From NCBI GenBank assembly GCA_029856155.1, contig JAHQWL010000083.1, positions 38,514 to 102,513 of the forward strand: a DNA stretch of 64,000 nucleotides. Reading direction: 5' to 3'. This stretch comes from Promethearchaeia archaeon (GTDB lineage Archaea > Asgardarchaeota > Lokiarchaeia > Sigyniarchaeales > SOKP01). A program made the position numbers and the translations under genes. Under the pieces are notes generated by a model, which saw only the letters and a program-made list of their open reading frames with translations, had not been told where the DNA came from and searched no databases. Below, one piece after another: positions 27,248-36,352 of this stretch (position 1 is the stretch's first letter; each line of letters begins with the position of its first letter).

Positions 27248-28399
27248 ATGAAAAAATTAAATTTAGTAAAATCAGATGGAGAAACTTATTATATAAAAGG
27301 AAGGGGTATTCCTAAAGGATGTAAATACTGTCTTAAAGGAAGTAAGTTAGTTCTGTTTTTGAACGGTATCTGCCAGAAACCTTATCATTGTTCTTGGTAT
27401 TGTCCAATTTCAGAAGAAAGGAGAGGAAAAAATCTAACTTATGCTGATGAAATAGAAATAAGTACTAAACAAGAATTACTTCAAGAAATTTGTATGATTA
27501 AGGCCGAAGGAATGAGTATTACAGGAGGAGAACCACTTTCAGAACTAAATTTTGAAAAAACTATTGAATATATTAAATTTGTTAAGGTAGAAAAAGGAAA
27601 AAAGTTTCACATTCATTTATATACAAATGGTGTTGATTTTAATGAAGCTAAAGCGGAGGCTCTCTCGCTAGCAGGATTAGATGAAATTAGATTTCATCCA
27701 GCTAGAGAACATTGGGATCGTGTTGAAAAAGCTCTAAATAAACAGATTTCAGTGGGAGTGGAAATGCCAGTGGTTCCAAATAAAGAAAGTGAAGAAGATC
27801 TTGAGGACCTCATCCTTTATTTAGACAAAATCGGTGCAGATTTCATCAATTTAAATGAATTTGAATTCTGCTTTCCAAACAGCAAAGCTTTAAAGGAACG
27901 GGGCTTTCAATTGAAAAAAGGCTCCATTGCTTCTGTAGTTAATAGCCGTGAAACCGCTTTTCGTTTAATTCGTAAGTTAGGCTCAGAAGTTTCCATAAAA
28001 ATGCATTTTTGTTCAATTAGATCTAAAGATTATTATCAGTTAAAAAATAGATATTTAAGAAGAGCTAAAAATATAAGACTACCTTATGAAGTAATTACAG
28101 AAGAAGGTCTTATAGTTTTTGCTCAATTAGAAGGAGAAAAAAAAAAATTGGATAAGTTATATAATATTTTATTGTCAGATCTAAAAATATCTGAAAAATT
28201 AATATCATATAATCTTAAAAATATTAAAATGCCTTTTTATATCTCAATCAAAAACCAAATAACTGTTTTATTAGAAAAATATCAATTAGAAGCTTTTATT
28301 ATTGAAATGACACCTTTTAGACAATTGAAATATCAACAAATAACTGAAAAAACCCCAATTAAAGTTTTTAAAAAAGAACATGGTTATATTAATAACTAG
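27248..28399 (+). CDS. Radical SAM protein, resembling COG2108
   Basis: A 383-residue protein resembling the archaeal group related to pyruvate formate-lyase activating enzymes (COG2108). The N-terminus has GCKYCLKGSKLVLFL, then the cluster loop CQKPYHCSWYCPIS and the family tail SEERRGKN. Next come the SAM-binding ITGGEPLSE and HLYTNGVD. The cysteine loop here is C-x5-C-x3-C instead of C-x3-C-x2-C. If all three ligate the cluster this is unusual. The substrate is unknown. It is coupled to the nucleotidyltransferase upstream and overlaps the GNAT gene by 20 nt. Confidence 0.78.
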   Translation: MKKLNLVKSDGETYYIKGRGIPKGCKYCLKGSKLVLFLNGICQKPYHCSWYCPISEERRGKNLTYADEIEISTKQELLQEICMIKAEGMSITGGEPLSELNFEKTIEYIKFVKVEKGKKFHIHLYTNGVDFNEAKAEALSLAGLDEIRFHPAREHWDRVEKALNKQISVGVEMPVVPNKESEEDLEDLILYLDKIGADFINLNEFEFCFPNSKALKERGFQLKKGSIASVVNSRETAFRLIRKLGSEVSIKMHFCSIRSKDYYQLKNRYLRRAKNIRLPYEVITEEGLIVFAQLEGEKKKLDKLYNILLSDLKISEKLISYNLKNIKMPFYISIKNQITVLLEKYQLEAFIIEMTPFRQLKYQQITEKTPIKVFKKEHGYINN

Positions 28400-28844
28400 T
28401 AATGTAAATTTAAGAGATTTAAGAAAAATTGTAAATCTTGAACAAGAGGTTTTTAAAAAAAATGCATTTCCAAAGCCTCTATTGAAAAAATTAATAGAGA
28501 ACCACACGTTTTTTTTAAAATTAGAAATTGGTAAAATAAAAAGAAAATTAATTGGTTTTATAATAGTTATAAATGAAACAAAAGAAAGAACTAATATTAT
28601 TAATTATCTTATTAAACCCAATTTCCAAAATAGTGGATATGGTTCATATCTTCTACGGCATACCATAAATAAAATAAAAAAATTGAAGACTATCAAAAAA
28701 ATAGTATTAAATGTACAAATCAGTAATTCAATCGCGATTAAAATATATGAGAAATTCAAATTTAAAAGAAATCCATTAATTATAGAAAACTATTATCACT
28801 CTGGGGAAAGTGCGTATTTAATGGAACTCGATATTGATTCTTGA
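28380..28844 (+). CDS. GNAT-family N-acetyltransferase
   Basis: A 154-residue acetyltransferase. The acetyl-CoA motif is NFQNSGYGSYLLRHTINK (Q-x-x-G-x-G type), followed by VLNVQISNSIAIKIYEKFKFK, as in RimI-like enzymes. The substrate is unknown, perhaps a protein N-terminus. ATG at 28380 lies inside the end of the radical SAM gene, so the two are translationally coupled. Confidence 0.82.
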   Translation: MVILITSNVNLRDLRKIVNLEQEVFKKNAFPKPLLKKLIENHTFFLKLEIGKIKRKLIGFIIVINETKERTNIINYLIKPNFQNSGYGSYLLRHTINKIKKLKTIKKIVLNVQISNSIAIKIYEKFKFKRNPLIIENYYHSGESAYLMELDIDS

Positions 28845-28938
28845 TAAACTAAAACTTATAAATAAATTCTATTATAATATCTGTAAATATCAATTTAATT
28901 ATTTTAGATCAATTTAAAATATAAGGTGTTAGTTAAAA

Positions 28939-29091
28939 GTGGCTCCAGTAGATAAAGAACTTCAAGAAGAAATTAAAAAAGGCGTTTCTTTGCAAAAAGT
29001 TGATGAAGAAGAGATGAAAAGAAGAGAAGAAGAGAAAAGAAAACGCATGGAAGAATTAGAAAAAGTCAAAGAAGCCTTGGGAGAGAATTAA
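28939..29091 (+). CDS. WH2-motif microprotein, 50 aa
   Basis: A GTG-start gene with a GGTG ribosome-binding sequence 10 nt upstream. The N-terminal half, ELQEEIKKGVSLQKVDEEE, matches the WH2 actin-binding consensus (Leu-x3-Ile-x2-Gly-x2-Leu-x-Lys-Val). The rest is a single highly charged helix rich in Glu, Lys and Arg. WH2 motifs bind actin in a hydrophobic cleft and are known in Asgard and eukaryotic actin regulators. This is probably a monomer-binding or nucleation helper for the archaeal actin. The assignment rests on one short motif, though the fit is good at every key position. Confidence 0.65.
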   Translation: MAPVDKELQEEIKKGVSLQKVDEEEMKRREEEKRKRMEELEKVKEALGEN

Positions 29092-29245
29092 TTAGTTTTA
29101 GATATTTATTACTGCTAAATTTTATTATTTTTTATTTATTTTATTTTTGTTCAATTTTTTATTCTTTCTAAATTAAATTAAGCTTTTCTGTAAGAATAAA
29201 TTAAATTATTATAATAATAAACGCTTGTGGAGCCAGTTTTAGGAT

Positions 29246-30319
29246 TTGAAAATTCTGGATATTAATCAAAAACAAGGAGAGATCGCTGTTAAAATTGAAA
29301 ATCTCTATGACTTATGGACTCTTTATAACATTATTAATAAAGATGATGAGGTCTCTACTCTTACTCACAGAAGAGTCGTTCTTAAAGAAGGAACTAAAGG
29401 TGAACGTAAATTAATGAGATTAAAATTGAAAGTTGAAGATGTTTCCTTTCATGAATTTTCAAATCGGTTAAGAATAAAAGGCAAAATCTTAGAAGGTCCC
29501 GAAGATTTTGTTAGTTTTGGAACCTATCATACTTTTAATATAAAAGTATCTCAAAAGGTGACAATAATCAAAGAAAACTGGTTAAAACATGAAGTAGCCC
29601 GATTGAAAGAAACGTCCAAGTTCGAAACCAATTTTATTATTTTAATTACTGCAATTGAAACTGGTTTAGCAAATTTAGCATTGATTACAAATTTTAGCTA
29701 TAACAGAATTGCTACTATTAAAAAAAATATTCCTGGTAAAAGATATGAACAAACTTATCGAAATAAAGCTTTAGAGGAATTTTTTAGCGACATACTAAAA
29801 GTATTACTTGAAAATATTAAAAATACAAACATAGACTTACTCATTTTTTGTGGACCTGGGAATACTAAAGAACTTATTCTTAAATTCCTTCAAAAAAATC
29901 CTAATTTTAACTTTAAGGGTAATATTGAAATGTCTCATGCAAGTTCTGGTACTGAAAGTGCAATTAGAGAAACCTTAAAATCAAAAAAGTTAGCAAAACT
30001 TAAACATAAAATTAAAGTACTTCAAGAAGCTGAAATGATCGAAAATATAATGGCTCAATTTGCTAATGATGCTGATCTTATTGTTATTGGTCTTGACGAG
30101 GTGTCTAAAGCTTCTGAAAGGGGCGCGATCAAACAACTGTTAATAGCAGATCTGTTAATTAGAGGCTCTTCTAAAAAACACAAGTTAAAAATAGAAGAAA
30201 TTATTTCCAGTGTTGAAAATTCTGGTGGAGAAATAAATATTATGAGTACAGAGAATATCACAGGAGAACAATTGGTAAATTTAGGTTCAATAATAGGAAT
30301 TTTACGATATAAACTTTAA
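29246..30319 (+). CDS. pelA: Ribosome rescue factor aPelota (Dom34)
   Basis: Recognises stalled ribosomes, with aEF1A as partner GTPase, and recruits ABCE1 for splitting. At 357 residues it has the family length and three-domain layout: N-terminal Sm-like domain (MKILDINQKQGEIAVKIEN), central domain (GLANLALITNFSYNRIATIKKNIPGKR) and C-terminal eL30-like domain (ANDADLIVIGLDEVSKASERGAI). It starts at TTG, consistent with family N-termini. A radical SAM gene follows after 5 nt. Confidence 0.95.
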   Translation: MKILDINQKQGEIAVKIENLYDLWTLYNIINKDDEVSTLTHRRVVLKEGTKGERKLMRLKLKVEDVSFHEFSNRLRIKGKILEGPEDFVSFGTYHTFNIKVSQKVTIIKENWLKHEVARLKETSKFETNFIILITAIETGLANLALITNFSYNRIATIKKNIPGKRYEQTYRNKALEEFFSDILKVLLENIKNTNIDLLIFCGPGNTKELILKFLQKNPNFNFKGNIEMSHASSGTESAIRETLKSKKLAKLKHKIKVLQEAEMIENIMAQFANDADLIVIGLDEVSKASERGAIKQLLIADLLIRGSSKKHKLKIEEIISSVENSGGEINIMSTENITGEQLVNLGSIIGILRYKL

Positions 30320-30324
30320 GAGAT

Positions 30325-31359
30325 ATGGCTCCTGAAATTATTTATGTGGATGAAAAATCAGAGATTCCCTTATTTGGTGTTGATTTTTTTGGTATAATTG
30401 ATAGAGGTACTAATGTTATTGAGGTAAAACCTCTAACCTTATGTAACTTGAAATGCAAATATTGTTTTGTTAGCGCTGGAGATTATGAAACTAATTTTAT
30501 TGTCGATCCTAACTACTTGCTTGCAAAAATTGAGGAAGTAGTTGAAATTAAAGGACGATATAGGATTGAAATCCATTTTGCACCTTATGGAGAAATCTTA
30601 CTTTATCCAAAATTATTATATTTAATAAATGAACTTTGGAAAATAAAAGGAATTGAAATAATATCAATGCAGACAAATGGGTTGTTACTTAACTCAGAAT
30701 TAATTAACCAATTAGAAAAAGTTAACATATCAAGAATAAATATTAGTTTAAATTCCTTAAACAGAGAAAAAGCTAATTTTTTTTGTGGTTGTAAGAATTA
30801 TAATATTGATGATCTCACAAACAGCATTTTGCATTTATTAGATACAAAAATTGACGTGTTAATTGCCCCTGTATGGTTCCCTGGAGAGAATGATAACGAT
30901 ATTGAAGATATAATAAGATATGTCATAGATTTAAGTAAAATGGGATATTCTAAAAGAAAAATTCAGATTGGTATTCAAAAATATTTGATATATAAAACCG
31001 GTAGAAAATTAAAAAAAATCAGACCAAAAAGTTGGGATTATTTCTATAAACAATTATCTAAACTTGAAAAAAAATATAACATTAAATTAAAATTGGGACC
31101 GCAAGATTTTGGAATTCACAAAAGAATAACTGTAGCATCCTTGAATATAAAAAAAAATGATTTAATCAGATTAGAAATTATATCTAAGGGGCGTTGGAAA
31201 AGGGAATATATTGGTAAAATTGATAATGATTATGGTATAAAAGTACTCTTAAATAGACCAATCATTCATTCTGAAAAATTTATTCGAAAAGAAATAATAG
31301 CTAAAATTATTAAGGCAAATTATAAGGATAATATTTTAACTGCATCCTTTTCAATATAA
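30325..31359 (+). CDS. Radical SAM protein, archaeal, with a C-terminal beta domain
   Basis: A 344-residue protein. The cluster motif is CNLKCKYC (C-x3-C-x2-C), followed by HFAPYGEILLYP and MQTNGLLL, typical of SAM binding in a TIM-barrel. The C-terminal 70 residues (LIRLEIISKGRWKREYIGKI ...) look like a small beta barrel of TRAM type, which would suggest an RNA substrate. It resembles the COG2100 group of archaeal Fe-S oxidoreductases. It lies 5 nt after pelota, so it may be part of a translation-related operon. The product is unknown. Confidence 0.75.
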   Translation: MAPEIIYVDEKSEIPLFGVDFFGIIDRGTNVIEVKPLTLCNLKCKYCFVSAGDYETNFIVDPNYLLAKIEEVVEIKGRYRIEIHFAPYGEILLYPKLLYLINELWKIKGIEIISMQTNGLLLNSELINQLEKVNISRINISLNSLNREKANFFCGCKNYNIDDLTNSILHLLDTKIDVLIAPVWFPGENDNDIEDIIRYVIDLSKMGYSKRKIQIGIQKYLIYKTGRKLKKIRPKSWDYFYKQLSKLEKKYNIKLKLGPQDFGIHKRITVASLNIKKNDLIRLEIISKGRWKREYIGKIDNDYGIKVLLNRPIIHSEKFIRKEIIAKIIKANYKDNILTASFSI

Positions 31360-31517
31360 ACTTAAATACAAAAAAAATTATATTGATTCCTTCTCCTCAT
31401 ACTTTTCTCTTGAGAAAAATTCGGCGGACACTTCATCAATTTAAATCAATTTGAAATTTTTCTTTATAAAGATCTGAAAGATCATCGCTTCAAACCAATA
31501 ACAATTCTATCCTAAAA

Positions 31518-33083
31518 ATGAGTTTCACTTCTAAAGGTCCAAAAGATCATCCAGAAAAAAACCTTAAACCGAACCTCGACGCCGCAAAATACGTTCCTGA
31601 AAGGGATTCTAACAGACCAAATGATAAACCAGTATTCAACCCCAATGCTAAACCACGAAACAAAATTGAACCATATACAATTCCACCAAATTACAAACCG
31701 AAAAATAAAATTGAAAGACATGCGCTCCCACCAAACTACAAACCAAAAAATGAAATCAAGCCATATGAGCTTCCACTAAATTATACACCTAAAAATAAGA
31801 TCCAAAGAGCAGATAATGCTCCTAAAATTACTTCTCCATCTATACATCAGAGGATATATTCAGAAAAAGATGTTAGATATTGGATACAACAATATAGGAA
31901 TTATAAAAATTTCAAGAAAGTCCAAAATCATTTAAGAGATAAAGACAAAAAAGTACCGTCAATTTCAACACTCAAAACGAGAATAAAGGAATTATTAGGT
32001 CAAGAGAAATACAGAGAACTTATGAAAAAATATACGTTCGATGATGCAAATAAAATTGTATCTCAAGCTGGTATAAGTAAAACTGGAGTACCTGTGAAAA
32101 TTTTATCACAACCAGAAGAATTTAAAGGTGTTAAATCGAAACTATTATGCCAATGCAGTAAATGCAACTATTCATGGAAAACTAGCTTAGATGCGATTAT
32201 AAATAACAAAAACTGGTGTCCGAAATGTGCGGCAAAAGGTCGAGTAGATAAACAAAGAGGTTCAGTAGAAGAGCATCAAAAAATTATTGAGAAAAAAAGT
32301 GGTAAATTAACAGGAGTTATATATGAAGATCCTAAAGAAAAACTTTTCAATCAAAGGACAAGATTCATTATTGAATGCGAAGCAAGTCATAAGTTTAATA
32401 TCAGAGCTAACAATCTGAAAAGAGGAAAATGGTGTAGGAAATGTAGTTATGAAGTAATTGGTGAAAAATTAAGAGGATCGTTCCAAGATATTAAAAATCT
32501 TATTGAAAAAAGGGGTGGTCAATGTCTTTCTAAACCAGAAGATTACAAAAATCAACATCATAAAGTAAGAATTCAATGTAATAAAGAACACATATTTGAA
32601 AGAAGACCCTACAACTTAAAAAGAGGTGATTGGTGCCCTGTCTGTTCTCAAGGAAGATTTGAGACAATATGTCGAAGCTTTTTCAAAGAAATGTTTCAAG
32701 ATAAATTTCCAAAGGAACGACCGAATTGGTTAGTAAACTCTCGGGGTAATCAGATGGAATTAGACGGGGATAATGAAAGTCTAGGCGTAGCATTTGAAGC
32801 TCAAGGAGAACAACATTATTGCGCAGTAACATACTTTAACCAGACCTTAGAGAACCTAGAACAAAGAATTGATGATGACTTAACGAAATTAGAATTCTGC
32901 AAACAAAATGATGTAATTTTAATTCAAATTCCCTATTATGTGCATCTCAGTAAGATTCAAAGTTATATAACTGATAAATATGAACACTTGGGAAATAAAA
33001 AAATGCCAGAAATTCCTAAAATAGATTATAATAAATTTTATGATAATCAAGATGATCAAATGAAGATGGATAATTATTTATAA
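31518..33083 (+). CDS. Zinc-finger, nuclease-like protein with N-terminal Pro/Lys/Asn repeats
   Basis: A 521-residue modular protein. Residues 40-105 hold about four copies of a degenerate 17-residue repeat (LPPNYKPKNKIE type), probably disordered. Residues 115-165 are helical. Residues 200-385 carry three treble-clef-like zinc modules, each ending CxxC (CPKC, CRKC, CPVC) and separated by similar spacers with N-L-K-R-G-x-W-C. The last 130 residues include MELDGDNESLG...EAQGEQHY and VILIQIPYY, which resemble the catalytic core of small restriction-like endonucleases found in mobile and viral proteins. Nuclease activity is inferred. It may be a homing-type or defence enzyme. Confidence 0.6.
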   Translation: MSFTSKGPKDHPEKNLKPNLDAAKYVPERDSNRPNDKPVFNPNAKPRNKIEPYTIPPNYKPKNKIERHALPPNYKPKNEIKPYELPLNYTPKNKIQRADNAPKITSPSIHQRIYSEKDVRYWIQQYRNYKNFKKVQNHLRDKDKKVPSISTLKTRIKELLGQEKYRELMKKYTFDDANKIVSQAGISKTGVPVKILSQPEEFKGVKSKLLCQCSKCNYSWKTSLDAIINNKNWCPKCAAKGRVDKQRGSVEEHQKIIEKKSGKLTGVIYEDPKEKLFNQRTRFIIECEASHKFNIRANNLKRGKWCRKCSYEVIGEKLRGSFQDIKNLIEKRGGQCLSKPEDYKNQHHKVRIQCNKEHIFERRPYNLKRGDWCPVCSQGRFETICRSFFKEMFQDKFPKERPNWLVNSRGNQMELDGDNESLGVAFEAQGEQHYCAVTYFNQTLENLEQRIDDDLTKLEFCKQNDVILIQIPYYVHLSKIQSYITDKYEHLGNKKMPEIPKIDYNKFYDNQDDQMKMDNYL

Positions 33084-33172
33084 CTTGAACCTCCATTAAT
33101 CTTTTATCAGAAGGATTTATATTACTCTATAGAATTTAAAAAAATTTCAATTTATAGGAGATTTAGAAATTT

Positions 33173-33796
33173 ATGAGCCCCATAATTACGCATCAAGATG
33201 AACTCGAACTTGCAAATAGTGAGAGGGAGCTAGTCTCCCAATTTAAAAAACTGGCTAAAGCGCAGAGCGCACTTATTGGCAGTCAAAAAAAATATGCAGA
33301 AAATTTAACTAAAGCAAATAATGTTCGTGAGATGTTAAATCGTTCTTTCCGAGATGTATTGAAACAGATGCAAACTCTTGCTCGAGAACATAGATCGAAT
33401 ATTAAAGATGAAGAAGTAAACCTATATAAAGATATAATCCAAAAAAATGATGATTATATTAAGGCTAATAATAAATATTTAAATGCGATTAAAGATCTTG
33501 CTGTTCAAAAAGAATACTTAGTTCAGAAAAAGGAGGAATTTGTCGATGCATTAGCAGAAGTTGCTAATAGAAGATCCACTGTGATAAAAAAAGCATTAGA
33601 TGTTGAAAAAGCGAAAAATAAACTAATTGATGGTGATAAATTAAACATCCTCGACCAACAATTGAATGATGTTCAAAGAGACTTTGATAGAGCTCGAGAT
33701 ATATTACTTAAAAAAATAACTCAATTTACTGAAGTAAGAGATGAAATTAATGCGCTATGGATTAAATTAAAAGATGCTATTGTTGAATTAAGCTAG
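33173..33796 (+). CDS. Long coiled-coil protein, 207 aa
   Basis: Almost entirely helical with heptad-like hydrophobic spacing and no cysteine. It has three long helices broken near residues 75-90 and 150-160, ending LWIKLKDAIVELS. A GGAG ribosome-binding site lies 9-13 nt before the ATG. It resembles coiled-coil scaffolds such as BAR-type or ESCRT-type helical proteins in length and charge, but no signature proves either. It lies just upstream of a polyproline protein on the same strand, which raises the possibility of a cytoskeletal or membrane-remodelling role. Confidence 0.6.
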   Translation: MSPIITHQDELELANSERELVSQFKKLAKAQSALIGSQKKYAENLTKANNVREMLNRSFRDVLKQMQTLAREHRSNIKDEEVNLYKDIIQKNDDYIKANNKYLNAIKDLAVQKEYLVQKKEEFVDALAEVANRRSTVIKKALDVEKAKNKLIDGDKLNILDQQLNDVQRDFDRARDILLKKITQFTEVRDEINALWIKLKDAIVELS

Positions 33797-33925
33797 ATTC
33801 AACTTTTCTTTCCTTTTTTATATTTTAGTCAGAAAAAAATAATAATGCTTAGACTTAAATTTATTAAATAAAAATCTATTAACTTATTAGAAAAAATAAA
33901 AAATTACTAGACTTAAAGAGTTAAA

Positions 33926-34369
33926 ATGTGTGCTGAAGAATTTGCGAGCTTCTTAGACAGTACTCGAAAAGCGCCATTGGAGGAAAAGTTAAATGCATTT
34001 GGGGATATTATTGAAAAAATAATGTCAATTGTTCTACGCATCCCTGATTTGGTTGATCAATCGCTTGGTTCTGTTAATGATAAAGTATTGAATTTACAAA
34101 ACCAGATTAATTCTTTAAATAGTCAAATTACATCACTTCAGCCAGGATCTGGGGCAATTTCTGGAGCAATAGCTCCTACAATATCCGCTCCAGCCGCATC
34201 ACGACCACTTGGAGGTCCCCCTCCCCCTCCCCCTCCATCCGGAGGCCCCCCCGGAGGCCCTGGGTCTGCTCCTGGACCAAGTCGTCCTGCCAGTCCGGTC
34301 TCTCTGAGAGGGGCGATTATGGGCGAGCTTAAACAATTATTTGCTAAACGTAAAGGCCAATCGGGTTAA
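33926..34369 (+). CDS. Coiled-coil polyproline protein
   Basis: A 147-residue protein. Residues 15-72 form a helix/coiled coil (SLGSVNDKVLNLQNQINSL). Residues 75-125 are Ala/Gly/Pro/Ser-rich with a run of seven prolines (98-104), and the end is a short basic helix, SLRGAIMGELKQLFAKRK. This order (oligomerisation coil, polyproline, short C-terminal helix) is like eukaryotic actin-nucleation subunits such as CCDC53 of the WASH complex. Polyproline is the ligand of profilin, which Asgard archaea encode. The DNA of the proline stretch is strikingly GC-rich against its surroundings. Function is inferred. Confidence 0.65.
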   Translation: MCAEEFASFLDSTRKAPLEEKLNAFGDIIEKIMSIVLRIPDLVDQSLGSVNDKVLNLQNQINSLNSQITSLQPGSGAISGAIAPTISAPAASRPLGGPPPPPPPSGGPPGGPGSAPGPSRPASPVSLRGAIMGELKQLFAKRKGQSG

Positions 34370-34584
34370 ACAGATTTATCAACTTTTAACTTTTATCAAT
34401 TTGTTTCTATTAATTAAAGAGGAACTTAAATTAGAAAATCAAATTGTCGAAGAATAAATACTTTCAATAAATTATATCTGAAAATTTAAATTCCTCTAGT
34501 ATTGAACAAAATTTCAATTAAAATTAAAAATTTTAAATACATAACTTACTAAATACCAATTTCATTTATTATTGGTTAAGTCAA

Positions 34585-36327
34585 TTGGATCCCTTAAAAG
34601 AAATATCCGCAACAATTATTATGGTTAGGGTAGCTCATGATCTGCAAAGACAAATCCTTGAAATGACTTCCTTATTGAGAGTCATAAATAATTATTATAA
34701 AAAGAAAGAAGTTCTCCAAATTCAAATAGAACCACTAATCTTAGAAAAAATCGAAGAAGAATTAAAATCACTTAAAAATACTAAAGATAACGTCCAAAGT
34801 ATTCCAACTGTTTTTAACACTCAAAATAACAAATTTTTGAATGAAAACAATTTATTTAAATTTCCAGGTAGCATTTTACTATTCGAAGCGTGGATGCATT
34901 TAGGTACTCATGCACTTTTTCCTCGTATTGTACTTCATCTTCAGTTTCCTGGATTTTTAGAAAAGGAAAAGACCAGGAATATCTTTCAATTTATTTTTTC
35001 AACCTCACGAGGTTTTGGGTTTCCTATTTACTTTGGTCCAGAATTCTATCATTATAGGTTTAAACTTGCAAAATTATTTGATCCGTTGTTAAAATGGACA
35101 TATACAGTGTCCCACAGAGCAAATCAAGCTATTGTTTTGGGAAATAAACGCTTAAAATCTAAAAGGCATCATCCAGGAGAATTTGAATCTGTCATTATAT
35201 CAGAATATAATGATAATGTGTATAAAGGAATCGATACCATTTTACATGGATATTTTAAAAATGAAGCAAAAACTTTAGGTAATTTTTTTTCATTAGAAGA
35301 AGTTCTTCAAAATTGTACTTTTTATTATTCAATTGGTGATCATGCCATGAGAATTGAAAAAAATAGTATGAATATGATCTTGACCCTCCCCTTAATAACC
35401 TCTCATGATATCGTTAAAAATTATGATATTGATTTCTATTCTTACGTTAAAGAGCTACTGAATGTAAATAAACTATTAATCCGAAAAATTAATTTCTACA
35501 GAGAAAAAAGAAATAATCTCATAAGCAAATTAAATAAAATCGACAAATTAAAATTTAGATTTGAAAGATCTAAGCACTCTGCGAAAGAATTTGCGAGGAT
35601 GTCCCAAAAACTCTCAAAGAAATATCCAATAATCGATAAATATGATCATTACAGGACATTATTGGGAAAACTTAGAGAACTATTATTTACAACCCCAATT
35701 TATATGCATTCAACCTATAATCCTAAGGAAGGAGGAAGATTTTTACAAATATTAAATATAGAAAGAGAAAGTATCGATAATTATGAACAAGAGTCGGTGA
35801 ATTCATTTTTATTATCATTTATTAATTATTATGAACAGAAACATAATTTTAATTTTGAAGAAGAAGAAGTTGTGCATAAATTAGAGAAATTAAGAGATAA
35901 AATGGCAAAAATGTGGTTATTCTTTAAAGAAAGACAGTATAAATTTGCATTGGAAAAATTAAAAGAAATAGCAATACTATCCTTAGATGACAAGAATTAT
36001 GAGAAAACAATCAATTTATTTTTAGATACCCTTCTTCCAATTATAGCTTTATATGAATTTTTTAATAAACCACTATTTGAATCAGTCTATCCTGAGTCTG
36101 TTCCTCAGACTAAAAGACCTGGAGCCTATATTGCCCGATTTTTAGCTTCAAAATATAATCCTATAGGCACAAAATTAATGAAACTATTTAACAGATTAGC
36201 TTTTCAAAATTGGAGTTATCTCATATTAAAAAAAGGAATGAATCATAATGAATTTTTCAATTATATATTAAAATTACCAATATGGAATCATATACCTGAA
36301 AAATTGAAAAAAAGAATATTGGAATGA
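34585..36327 (+). CDS. Hypothetical helical protein, 580 aa
   Basis: Not recognised. It is a soluble, mostly helical protein rich in Phe, Tyr, Lys and His. Notable segments are FPGSILLFEAWMHLGTHALF (about 92-111), HSTYNPKEGGRFLQ (about 372) and a C-terminal SVPQTKRPGAYIARFLASKY. There are no nucleotide-binding or metal motifs. It starts at TTG (34585); the ATG at 34621 is an alternative. Its stop is followed 25 nt later by the end of the convergent elf1 gene. Confidence 0.55.
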   Translation: MDPLKEISATIIMVRVAHDLQRQILEMTSLLRVINNYYKKKEVLQIQIEPLILEKIEEELKSLKNTKDNVQSIPTVFNTQNNKFLNENNLFKFPGSILLFEAWMHLGTHALFPRIVLHLQFPGFLEKEKTRNIFQFIFSTSRGFGFPIYFGPEFYHYRFKLAKLFDPLLKWTYTVSHRANQAIVLGNKRLKSKRHHPGEFESVIISEYNDNVYKGIDTILHGYFKNEAKTLGNFFSLEEVLQNCTFYYSIGDHAMRIEKNSMNMILTLPLITSHDIVKNYDIDFYSYVKELLNVNKLLIRKINFYREKRNNLISKLNKIDKLKFRFERSKHSAKEFARMSQKLSKKYPIIDKYDHYRTLLGKLRELLFTTPIYMHSTYNPKEGGRFLQILNIERESIDNYEQESVNSFLLSFINYYEQKHNFNFEEEEVVHKLEKLRDKMAKMWLFFKERQYKFALEKLKEIAILSLDDKNYEKTINLFLDTLLPIIALYEFFNKPLFESVYPESVPQTKRPGAYIARFLASKYNPIGTKLMKLFNRLAFQNWSYLILKKGMNHNEFFNYILKLPIWNHIPEKLKKRILE

Positions 36328-36352
36328 AATCGTTATAATTATTATTAGAATT

